Source: Sipunculus nudus
Lineage: Eukaryota > Annelida > Sipuncula > Golfingiida > Sipunculidae
Length of the DNA: 64,000 nt
NCBI GenBank assembly: GCA_026874595.1
Contig: CM049320.1
Span: 18,176,988 to 18,240,987, forward strand
Direction of reading: 5' to 3'
The notes beneath the pieces are model-generated. The model ran no database searches. It had not been told where the DNA came from and worked only from the letters and a program-made list of their open reading frames with translations. The translations under genes and the position numbers were made by a program. Numbering within the stretch: position 1 is the stretch's first letter; every line of letters begins with the position of its first letter. Below are positions 1-12,500 of this stretch, one piece after another.

Positions 1-460
1 ACCAGACATTCTCTGGACATTATATTATTTCATGATCTAAAGAAAATATAATTTATATTAATTCTTTAGCAAATCAAGAGCTATATAAAGGCTCTAGATG
101 GAGTAGGAGATCAAATTCCTGATAAGTTTCTTACACATGCAGAGGCATGCTTGTTACATATATCTACAGAGAATTCCAGCTAAAAATAAACACCATGCCT
201 TTTCACAAAATAATATCTGCAGATAAGACAGGTTACAAGCTGTAAATTTAACATGCTGTCGTAGTTGAAAATTACCCTGATTTTTTTGGGTGAAAATGAC
301 ACTGGTAATTCACTCTCAGGTTTGACAAATTGGATTTTTACTTTAAAATCTGCATGCCTGTAGGGAAATAAAATCTCCAAATTCATGCTGTCTTGTGGTT
401 GATGCACATGGCTGATAATTATTCATGACTGTGCAAGTGGATGGGATTTAAGATACTCAC
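1..460. other. Intron after the last exon seen
   Basis: This stretch lies downstream of the exon at 461-595 in transcript order. That exon ends with a GTGAGT donor, so the gene continues past the left edge. I see no further exon and no repeat here; open frames in it are AT-rich and carry no cysteine pattern. Confidence 0.5.
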
Positions 461-595
461 TCCCTGCTTTTTGGCAGTATGGCCCTATCCATCCCTGTAG
501 ACACTGGCAGGCGCCGGTTAGTGGGTCACATGACCCGCTGTTATCACAGTTACAGTAGTACTGGCAGTTTGGTCCATATCGACCTCGTAAACATG
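461..595 (-). CDS. MEGF6: Exon: laminin-type EGF repeat 24 (last one in window)
   Basis: The acceptor is TTCAG before CATGTTTACG and the donor is GTGAGT, phase 1 at both ends, 135 bp. It encodes residues about 1401-1445. The repeat opens [10 protein letters not shown], followed by [14 protein letters not shown] and GWIGPYC, so all eight cysteines are in place. It is two codons longer than the usual 43, because extra residues (KAG) follow the last cysteine. The open donor shows that at least one more coding exon lies left of the window. Confidence 0.92.
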
Positions 596-3500
596 CTGAA
601 AGGAAAATTGTATGTTTCATTTTCCAGAATTTGGAATTTAGAGGTTTTTGTTAAAGTTAGGTCTCAGAGATCAAGCAGTATGACAATTATAGTGTGGAAT
701 CTACATATTTGATGAAGATGTAAATTGTAAAATTTGGCACCTTTCCAGGGGTGATTACTCTGGTGACAACAAGTGTAGGTTTCCTATTTATTATGCCTTC
801 CAACCGTGGCAAAAATATATATTTTTTTTATAAATAAGACAATATATTTTATGTCTTTCTATGCAAAACATTTATTATTTTTTTATAAAGACACAACTAC
901 CATCATATCCATGCAGGTTCTGTGAGGCCAAGTGTAAATGAATAATGAAATAAATGATACCATCAGTATAAAGGAATTATTTGTGTATGCAAAGTTCTTG
1001 TGTATAAGGAATGTTACTTACGCCTGAGACAAGAAGGGCTCATGAACCCAGGAGAGCAGTTACAGTCCCCACTGACCGGGTCACATGTGTTGCTGGTGCC
1101 GCAGTTACACTGACTGCGACAGTTTTGACCCCAGGCTCCATGGGGACACACTGAAACCATGGAAAAATATTTTTAGGTGCAGGGACCCATATACTTAAAT
1201 GTGTGAAAGCAATATTAAATGCTATGCATTTTTTTTAATTTCTTCAATATTCATTTTAAAGGATCCTATTCAGATGACTGACCTCTATTACTAAAGATAA
1301 TACCTTGAACCTTTTATAAAACTAGGCCAGAAAACGCTGTTCCCACTGAACATAGGCTGTTCGTTTTGTTTATATCCATATGTTTATAACATGTGGGGGG
1401 GGGTTGAAAAAATAATCCAAATATATTCAACAAGGGCATCTGTAGGCAAGCCAGATGAACCAAAGTTTTGCTTAGAGTACTTTGCAACTAGAGACAAATC
1501 AGCTTCCACACATGCATCCAATCACCTTAGGTTAAAGTGTTACATTTTGTAAATAATGGCATGTGTTTATGTACTATGTTTACTAACATCTAATAGATAT
1601 AAACAAGCTGATATATCTGTCATAGAGGAGTTATAGGAAACTTTCTGAACAGGAATTACCTCCAGTTCATTAATATGTACAAAAAGTATGCCAAAACTCA
1701 CATAAATTCTACAGAAAACATAGGTGAACATCTGGCTTAAATGATAGACCTGAAGGTAACACTGGATGTGGATCCAATCATGTCAGTGGAGGTATGTGCT
1801 CTCCAACAGCCATCTGTTTATTAATATAAACAGCAGCTTTAAGTGTCCTTTTTATCAATATTGTCATGGTGTGTACATAAAAGCACACCAAACTAAATCG
1901 CTAGTGAAAATTTATTTGTTTTATTTTCTAGCAAATAGGTAAAAACACCCACTACATGGGTTCCAATCCAGAATTGGCCCATGCTATATTTTCCCCATAG
2001 CAAAATGTTTACGTAACATATGGGGGCTCATCTGAGATGACGCATAGCTTTGTGGTCTGAAAAAGGTGGATTGAGTAACTGAGTTTATACCACTACACAG
2101 TTAAGCGATAGTGTAACTCTTGGGTAAATTAACCTTGTTTTGAATGCAGAATGCACTTGGAACACCACTCTTGTGCTCCACTCACATTTGCTAAGATTTA
2201 GGATGTTTTCCTCTAAGCAAAATGTTTACTTAACATTATTCACCTACCATCTTCACAACGATCTCCCATGAATCCCGGCCTACACAGACACTGCCCGTTT
2301 GTGGGGTCACATTTGGCTTCATTGATACAGTCACATTTGTGCTTGCAATATGGACCAAAATACCCATTTGGACATTCTGAAAAGAATATGTCCTGACTTA
2401 ATAAATATGAAAAAAAAAGATTTAATAAGATACAGATTAAAATAAAGATATTTAATTTATGCTGACAACATTTTTGAGAATTCCTCAAACACAGAGATCA
2501 GTGTATTAATTAATATATATTTTGTTTCCTCTGATTTCTTTAAATCAGACACTGCTGGATCTAGCTTCTCATCCATTTTCAATAGGTATTTAAGAAAAAA
2601 CTTTTTATCTTTTTATTTAATTTAATTCTTTAAGAAAGGTTTCTGTCATAAAAATACATGATTCTTCAATCATGTGAAATTATTTTATGCACATCAGACT
2701 TATATAACATATGAAAAAAATAAGAATTTTTCTTCTAATTTTTCTTTATAATCTGCACTGTAAAAGTTATAAACTTCATTTTGTAACATGATTTTAACAA
2801 GCTACCCACCTTGATCACAAGTTTGTCCATAATATCCTGATGTACACTGACAGCAGCCAGTAACTACATCACAGGAGGCGTTGTTACGGCAGTTACAGGT
2901 GTTAATACAGTCTGGTCCATACCGACCAGGTGGACACTTCTCATCACAGCGTACACCGGTCCACCCGAGTCCACACTGACATGTCCCGTTAACCGGATCA
3001 CATCTTGAGTCTCCATGACACAGACATGTACTACTGCAATCTGGCCCAAATGTGCCTTCTGGGCATGCTGTAAAAAAGTACGATTTTGAATACAGTATCT
3101 TTTACCAAACTCCAAACCTAAGTAACAAATTAGGTCATATTCAAGATAGTGGTTGACATGTGGTTGGGTTCAAGAAAAGTGACACAGCAGCATTTCTGAA
3201 TAAAAAATTTTAGTGATTACAGACAGTGCAGCATAGCATTCCTTAATGAAAGCTAGCATCACTGGATAAAGTTGATGAGAGTTGCAGCATATCAAGCTTA
3301 TCCATATATCTTGTATGATTATTCATTTGGAATAATGTTAAACTCAAAGGTGTTCAAACAACTGATGCTATATTGCATATATTTTGTTTTTGTTATTTTG
3401 TAGAATTAGCTTTGTTTCTAAGTCATTACAATATATTGTTAAACTTGGTAATTAATTATTAGAAAAAGCTGAAGACAACTGGATTTTGTCTGCAGTTTTA

Positions 3501-6500
3501 AGAAATTCAATTTAAAATTTCAAATATCCTAATATATGATAAAAAGTTAATTTTACATAATATGAACTTTATGTTTACACTGAATCTACAGCAATCATAT
3601 TTGAATATTTTTAATGACAAAATATATTAATGTTACCTTGTTCACACTGCTGGCCTGTGAAACCTGGGGCACATTTACAGAGCCCAGTAACCGGGTCACA
3701 ACTGGTGGCCTTGTTTCGACAACTGCATGATTTTTCACAGTTTACACCATATTTGCCTTTTGGACAGATCTGGTTACATGTAGGTCCAATATACCCAGCT
3801 GCACAGCGACACTTCCCGGTCTCAGCATCGCAGATTCCCCGGTTCAAACAACTGCATTTTTGTAAGCACTGTGGTCCATAATACCCTGGTTCACAACCTG
3901 TAATTAACAAAATATAAATAATCATTAATGTGTCTTGTTCACTCAATCTTATCAAATGCCTTTTAGAATGATATGCATATCTGTAAAGGTAGTGATAAAA
4001 AGAATGAGTGAAACTCTTATGAGACAATTATTGTTCTAACAAGAATCAATATGATTGTTGATGCCCCTGAAAAGAATCAATTGAAACTTCAGAAACTGAT
4101 AGAACTGAACATTCATGTTCTGCTATAATACTTATCCTGTTGTAAAGATTCAATCAAAGCAATAAATGTTGTATGAATCTTAGTCTATAAATATTTAAGG
4201 TGAACTGAAACTGAAATTTGCTATGTATGGCTTCAATAAGGCAAAGTGAAACTTTCAACCATAGCTACCGGTATGTAACTGCCTGTCCTGGTTACTTGCA
4301 TTCATTTACATATATTCTTATCATTAAATATTTATATGTATGGATGATAATTAATAATAAGTATCAATATTTCTTATGCTATCCTGCCCTTGTTTTATTA
4401 ACTATATATCACATAACTACACCCAATTATCTATATCAATATTTCAACAAAGAGCTAGTCCTAATAAACAATTTGTAAATATATATATCAGTTATGGGAT
4501 ATGTAAACATCCATGGGTGTCCTCTTTTTCCATGAAGTAGATACTTTGGTTATTTATAGTAACTTGTAAAGGTAAAGGTGTGGGATTATAGTCCTATAGA
4601 CCATGACAGACTCATCCGACTTAACACTTCACCCATTCATTCTTGTTATAATATTCTTATTTGGAAGTCAACCAAATAGCAATGGTATTGTAGATTGATT
4701 ATCATGGACATTCACTTACAGTTCTACATGTATTCATGGTGATATCATATGCATCAATCCAGGTACTTATCAGCAACTGAGTGCTTGAGATATTTTATTG
4801 ATACTGAATATGTACATATATATCACATAATAAAGCATCAATGGGATTGAGTGCAAGCTACTTAAAGCTTACCTTGACTCTCTCCCAAACGTTTCCACAA
4901 ACAATATACAATGCCCATATTCAGAGTGTTTGGGCATGATTGAATTTAGGTGAATGAGGGTGGTATGGATGTTAGGGTAAGTTGTAAATTTTCTCAGTAA
5001 TAGTGGAAGAAACTGTTCATTTATTTTTTTTTATTAATTAGTTGGAAGAAAAATATATAAAATTGTTTTTGTTTCATCTGTGTTTCAAGTCCTAGTAGAC
5101 TATGAATTTATGAATATCACTTTTATGGGGAAATATGGTGGGAATATTATTTTTTTAACCTTTTTGTGTCTTCTATGTATGAAGATACTGATTAAAAAAT
5201 TTCTTCCTTCATGGTGTGGTTTGCATAGGGATTTCCATAAACAAGTTCTTCTACTGGTATATTTGGCGGGAGATGTTTACTTCTAGAAATGATTTGACAT
5301 GTCATTTTTTTGCCTTTACTCCTCTGTATACAGGTTTATGACTACACCATACTTACCTCTAGTGCAGCCTCTTCCTCTCCTGCCAGACTTACAGATACAG
5401 GCTCCAGTCACAAAATCACAATTCTGGTACCTCGTGCACTTACAGAGACCTCGGCAATCCTTCCCATAATACCCCGGGGAACATTCTGGAAACAAAATTG
5501 CATAACATGAACCATAAATAAAGTATGTTTGTTGCTTATCTCAACTTACTGAGACATCCTATTAATTCTTAATACTTACAAATGGTAATGATATTATTAC
5601 TGTATGCTTTTTATATCATTTAAGGGGGGTTATGAGAGTGCAAATTCTACATAGAATAATATCAATGATAATGAATGCAGATGTATTTTGATGAATAACA
5701 TGGAGCATGAGCATGTGCATATAGTGGATGAATATCCTGTTCACTGTCCAAAAATGCTGAAATCTTGTGCCAAAGACTGTGTCTTTCCAGCAAAGGAAAG
5801 AAACAAATTATTAATTCTCAATTGATTCAAGGGTAAATACAGAGCATAAAGGGTAAATAGTGAAGATAAAATTTTATGAACTTAATTCTGTACTGTCAAG
5901 CAATTCTGATTAAATCTTTATGATGAGAGCTCAGTTTTACATGTTATATCTTAATTTTCCTTCTCACAGTTTTCTATTACAAAATTGAAACACGGCTGTG
6001 AGGTTTTTCATGGACCAGAAACCCTATTATGATATTCCATTATATTCAAGGACTTAAACACTGCAAATTATATTTACAAGATGATATCTAAATAAAGACT
6101 TTATAAACTAGAATATCAGCAAAAGCTGACAAAAGCCCTCAGCCAAAAGAACAGTGTTTAGAGGTGGTAACAGTAACAAGTACTAAATATCTGTTCTCAC
6201 ATGGATGTATATCTGTACATGTCTCAGTTATAAATTTAAAATTGTTATTACCATGATTAATAACAATTCAACAAATGCTTCCTGAAAAATAAGCTTCGAA
6301 GTTTTATTCTATTATAAGCTCTGTGACCTTGAAAAGTAGGTCAAGGTCACCCATCTTCGAACTTGATCGAGATTTTGTCGATATACATCTTCACCAAAGA
6401 AATAAAATTCCTATTGTGAATCCTTTTAGAGATATCCTGCTCACAAGGCCAAAGTTGAAAAATCCAAGAAAAATTCATTAAAAATCAGAAATTGTAGGTG

Positions 6501-9500
6501 GCGCCCCCAAACTTGTGCAGCAGTTACAGACCATCAGTCCCTATGATCATAGTAAGTATTGTGAAAATCCATCCAATGGTTCCTGAGAAATAAGCTTCTA
6601 AATGTTTTTTTCTATAATCGGCTCTTAAACGTAGAAAAATACGTCAAGGTCACCCATCTTCGAACTTGACCAAGATTTAGTCCATATACATCTTCACCGA
6701 AAAAATAAAATTCCTAAAGTGAATCCTTTTAGAGATATCCCGCTCACAAGGCCAAAGTTGAAAAATCCGATAAAAATTCATTAAAAATAAGAAATTGTAG
6801 ATGGCGCCACCAACTTGTCTGTGTAGCAGGTACAGACAATCAGTCCCAATAATCAAAGTAAGTTTTGTGAAAATCCACCAAATGGTTCCTGAGTAATAAT
6901 CATCTAAGTGTTTTTCTATAATCAGCTCTAAAATGTAGAAAAATAGGTCAAGGTCACCCATCTTTGAACTTGACCGAGATTTTGTCGATATACATCTTTA
7001 CCGAGGAAATAAAATTCTGACGGTGAATCCTTTTCAAGATATCCCGCTCACAAGGTAAAAGTTAATGGACGCCGGACGGACGGACGGACGGACGGACAGC
7101 TTGGGTGACGACAATAGCCCATCAGCCTAAGGGCTGAGGGCTAAAAAGTGATGTATTACTTTATTTCTTCCTAACATCAGGACTAACAATAATTTCTTTT
7201 ATTATGAGTACTTAGTGGATGATCAAATATATGAAATTCAGTTTATTAAGGAACATAAAGCATGCTTAATATTATAATGTATACTGTAAGCAATGGTAAA
7301 ATCATAAAAATGACGGTCAGTTTATGTTGCAGCCTGGAAATTAGCCATTTGATGCACCGTAACAACACCCCATAGAGTGGTTGCCAGAATGTGAACTGGT
7401 AGATAATCCAGGTTCAATGAACAGAGCAATGGGACTTTGAAATTATTTTTTGTGGTAGGTGGATTTGGCAAATGGACAGGTGACAAATGAATGGGATTAT
7501 ACTGTATTGGTTCTTGCTTACTTCTTTCACAGGCCATCCCTGTGAATCCAGCAGGACAGTCACATTTCCCTGATACATGGTGACATGGGACACCAGCTGG
7601 GCAGGTACAGAGCTTAGTACATTTGTCTCCGTATGTACCAGGTAAACAGGCTGTAATAAATGAAGGTAAATTAATCATTATAATCAAAGTATCATATCAT
7701 ACACATTTCTTCATAATCATATTCACTATATGATATTTGATAATTTGATACACTAATGCTTACTATCTTTCAATTTTATTTATGATAAAAGTAAATTTAG
7801 CAAAGAAATTATTGTTTTGCCATGTCACCTCAAGACTGTTACTGAAAAAAAGGTGACTAGTCAGTCAATCATTGTTCATTGTTAATAAATAAGAATGTTA
7901 TAATGACATTAATTATTATAGGAAAAGGTTTTTATAAAAAAAAAATGTTGACTTGTCTCTTTTAGTTTCAGTATGAAAACAAAAAAACTGGCTACATTAA
8001 TTTTCAAGAGATAAAGAAATCACAGAGATTAAGAATCTTAAAGTTTCCTTGAACTTGGTAATTGTGACCTTGTATGAACTGAGCGCATTGATTACCACTC
8101 AAATCTGAATCACACCAGAAGTAATTGTTACTTTAATCACCTTTGTCACAGTAGCGCCCTCTCCAGCCAGGTTTACATGTACAAGCTCCCGTCTCTGGAT
8201 CACACTTGGATCCACGGCGACAGGCACATTGTTCCCCACAGTCCTCTCCAAAATAACCTCCAGGGCAGACTGAAGGTGGAATATTACAGATATGAAAACA
8301 ACAAGACAGCATCATGCTGCATACACACTCTAGCATGGAAAAGAGAAATTCTTGCAGCACATATATGTTCATCTGCCGGTGCTCTTTCTATAACATATAT
8401 TTCAGTATGACAAAAATCTTTATTACTAATTTTCAAAATAAACTTTAAATTCATGGCAAATCATTAGAAAGTTACAATTAGAAAAAAAAATAATTACAAG
8501 TAATTATTAAATAAACAGCCTCAATTCTTATAGTTAAAACCATTTCTGAAATCTGTTTTGCATGAATATATAACAAACCGATATAAACATAAATAGCCAC
8601 TTACTCCTCTGACATTTTGCTCCGCTGTATCCTGTCTTGCATTTACATTCTCCGGTGAAGCGGTCACATGACACAGAGTGTATGCATCCACAGGTAAGGT
8701 GACAGTTTGGACCATAGTATCCTGGTTCACATTCTACAATATCCACAGATTGTGAACTTTCAGTAAAACTCTTTATCTTTAACATCACCCAACTAACACT
8801 ACCACTCCATTATGGTCACTGTTTTTTGTTGCTACTACATATTACATAATTTGCAATATATATGTCAAGGCCCAGATTGCGAACTGGACAGATCTTAGAT
8901 CTGTCCAGCCCTAATTGCGATCGCAGTTCAGGCCGGCCCAAACTGCGATTGCAATCCAGGCTGGCCAGATCTTAGATCTGTCCAGCCTATATTGCGATCG
9001 CAGTTTAGTCCGGCCCAGATTGCGATCTTGTCTTTCTTGCTTCAGGATCGCAATCTGGACTGGACAGATCTAAGATCTGTCCAGTCAAGATTGCGATCCT
9101 AAACTTGACCAGCCCATATTGCGATCCATGCTATCCAAGTGTTTCAGCTTGTTAATTTATAGTTATTTTAAAATTTAAAAAAAGTAAAAATATGTTAAAA
9201 TTTTAAAATTTTACTCAGACAAGTTCTGATTAAATATGTCAATATGTTTCACTAATAATATTAAGACTCGTGGCTGTATCAGCTGTCACAAGACTATGTA
9301 AATAATCAAAATCTGTATTGCTGGTTCCTCAATTTATGTTAATAAAATTAAACTTGCCCATCTCTAGTTTTCTCCTTGTACAATTTATAGGGTGTTCTTA
9401 TGCTTGAGTTATTTTTTATTCTTATAATGGTTTCATAGCTGAGATTTCTTTTAATTTTTTTTTTACATTTTTTTAAATAAAAATATTTAAATATGATAAA

Positions 9501-12500
9501 AAATCAGATCTTAGACAAGTTCTCTTTATGATTTCTGTAATGTTGATAATTGTCATAAGACTTTTGCTATGTCTAGTGCTTAGATTGATATGAAAGTAGT
9601 CCAAAGTGAATATAATAGTTTTATGTTTAAATATAAATTAAAGCCATAAAACCAGCTACTTATGATCATTATGATCATACTTATGATCAATTTGTGAAAT
9701 TTGTAAATTCTGGATTCTCAAGAACTTTGTTTTGCTGTAACTGAATAAATACCAGACATGATTAGAATACTTTGCAAATATATTTGAATGCGAATATGAA
9801 TATATGTACTCCACAATTTCATGCATAAAAATAGGAATACAGGTATTAATGGAAGTATTTGAATACAGATGCAAATACTTTCAAAATGTTATCATGAATG
9901 TATTCATGAATATATTCTATAATATTATTTTAATAATCATTTATTTCAAATATATTATTAAAAGATCTTTTCATATGATGCTGTTATTATTTTTAATTTA
10001 AATTATATTTGACACAATATTTGTTATTAATTTATAATAAATAGTTATATTATTTAAGTTTTATTCTTGGGTAGGAATAACCAGTAATTATTAAATAAAA
10101 GTTCTCATTTGTAAAAATCAGAATTACCATGACTGATAATGGACAGTTTTTTTTTTCAAATAATTCTACTGCAATGTAGATAAAGTTATATGGCCAAGTC
10201 CAAAGCTATGTGAATACAGCACACCATTTCCAGCTGTATATAAAATAAATGACATCAATCCTCTTCCCTGTCTCCAAGGATATTATCATAATCTTACATA
10301 ACTTGAGTTAAACACCATCAGCTCATAATGCAGCTTATATTACCACACAAAACCTGCACTTGCCAACCTCCTCTTCCAAATCATATTTTGTGAGCATATA
10401 AAACCCATGGGTTCCTTGTTACCTTTTTTCAACAACCATGCAATACTAAATGAGTTGGTGAAACATCCCATGTTTCACTCCTGTGACATGAAGGAGTGAA
10501 AATTGCCTTTCTGTATTATAACTGTATTTATTATGGGAAAATGGTACAATGCAATACCAAATGAGTTGGTAAAACAACCAATGTTTCACTCCTGTGATCG
10601 TAAAAGCATGGATCGCAATATGGGCTGGTCAAGTTAAGGTTCGCAATCTCGGCTGGACTGATCTTAGATCTGTCCAGACCAGATTGCAATCCTGAAGCAA
10701 GAAAGACAGGATCGCAGTCTGGGCCAGACTGAACTGCGATCGCAATCTAGGCTGGACGGATTTAAGATCTGGCCAGCCTGGATTACGATCGCAGTTTGGG
10801 CCGGCCTGAACTGCGATCGCAATTTGGGCTGGACAGATCTAAGATCCGTCCAGATCGCGATCTGGGCCTTGACATATACATCACAAGGTCGAACAGGAAC
10901 AATATGTTTGCAGATTTTTTAAGAAAATAAATAATATCTTTTGAAATGACCAAAAAGAAAATATTATAAATGTTCAGTACAGATCCTGTATCTTGAATTA
11001 TTTTAGTTTTTTTCTAAAAGATTAATACTAGGAAAGTTTGATATAATAATGTTATGACTTTATGCTAAAACTTTTTCTGGATAAACAGATTTGTACTGTT
11101 TAGAATTTTGATGACTTTCAGTTATGACTTTTCTATATTTGCAGAATAATGTATGTCCTACCTCTCTCACATGCCAGCCCTGTCCACCCGGCCGTACAGT
11201 TACAGTTACCCGTGATGTGATGACACTCGCCGTTTGTACAGATACATCGCTGTTGGCAGTTGACCCCATAGAAACCTTTTGGACAAACTGGAAAAAATAA
11301 AACACATTTTTTTTTTATCAATATTAGTGAACTTATTGTGTAAGAAGAACATAACATGACTGCAACCTTTTTAAGTGCATCTAATTTGTAATTTGGAAAT
11401 GACTAAAGACTTTTCTCAATTCAGTCATTTACAAAAGTAAATATAAATGACAAATATCACAGGGTGTGTGATGTCACTGTACTCTATAACCAAATGCAAA
11501 ATGGTTTCAAACTATTTTGAATGTGAATTGAGTCTTCTCATGGCATTCCAAATTGCTTTCAAGCCAATCAAGCCAAAGTGCTTGGCTAAAACGGTTTGAA
11601 TCCAGCTAAGATGGTTTAAACCTAGTTCTGAAGAAGTTACCAGACGCAGTGCACAGACAAATGTTTATGCCTGCATGTCGTTACTTTGTTCCACAATATT
11701 ATTAAATGTACACCTCAGGCATTCAGGCTATGAATGCACAATATGGTTTGAAACCAGTGTGATATATCTGCATTGTCCAAAACGGTCATACCAAAAAAAG
11801 GCACGTTTATAACATATAAATATTGTCTATACCACGGATATTGAGAAAGAAAAGAAATCACCTACCATCTTCACAATATTTTCCACTCCATCCAGCTGCA
11901 CAGACACAGGCTCCGGTGACGGTATCACAGCTGGCACCATTTTTACATTTACAAACGTTGATACAGCCTTGGCCCCACATTCCGTCTGGACACGGCTTGC
12001 TGCAGCCTTTTCCTATCCATCCCGGAGCACACTTGCATTTCCCATCTACATGGTCACACTTGGCTCCATTTTCACATGAGCAGATTCCCTGGCAGTCCAC
12101 ACCAAAGAAGCCGTTGGGGCAGGGTTTCTGACAGTGGACGCCTCGCCACCCTGCTTTGCACATACATGCTCCACTCACATGGTCACACTCAGCATCATTC
12201 TGACACTCACACTTTCTCATACAGCCCGGGCCATATGTGCCTTTTTTACACTCTGTAGAAAAGTAAAAAGATACCATGGAAACCTTAAAATGAATTAAGC
12301 CTATCAGAGCTAATACAAATTTAATGACATGAATTCATTTGAAAAATAAGAATATGAAGAAATATGATTTCTAACATTTTCAGCAGAATGGAATGTCTAA
12401 CTTTTTGAATACCGGTATATCACATCCTAATGTGGAAATTCATGTGATACACTGACCATATATTTTCACAAGATTGGCATATCATAATACCAGATATACA

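Noticed and set aside
2864-3115. ATG-led 83-codon frame over the two-repeat exon
   Set aside because: Out of register with both neighbours; the EGF frame on the same strand has the cysteine pattern and splice sites.
3630-3881. Plus-strand 83-codon frame
   Set aside because: Antisense shadow of the two-repeat EGF exon at 3637-3897.
11823-12131. Plus-strand frame rich in P, H and Q
   Set aside because: Shadow of the three-repeat EGF exon on the opposite strand.
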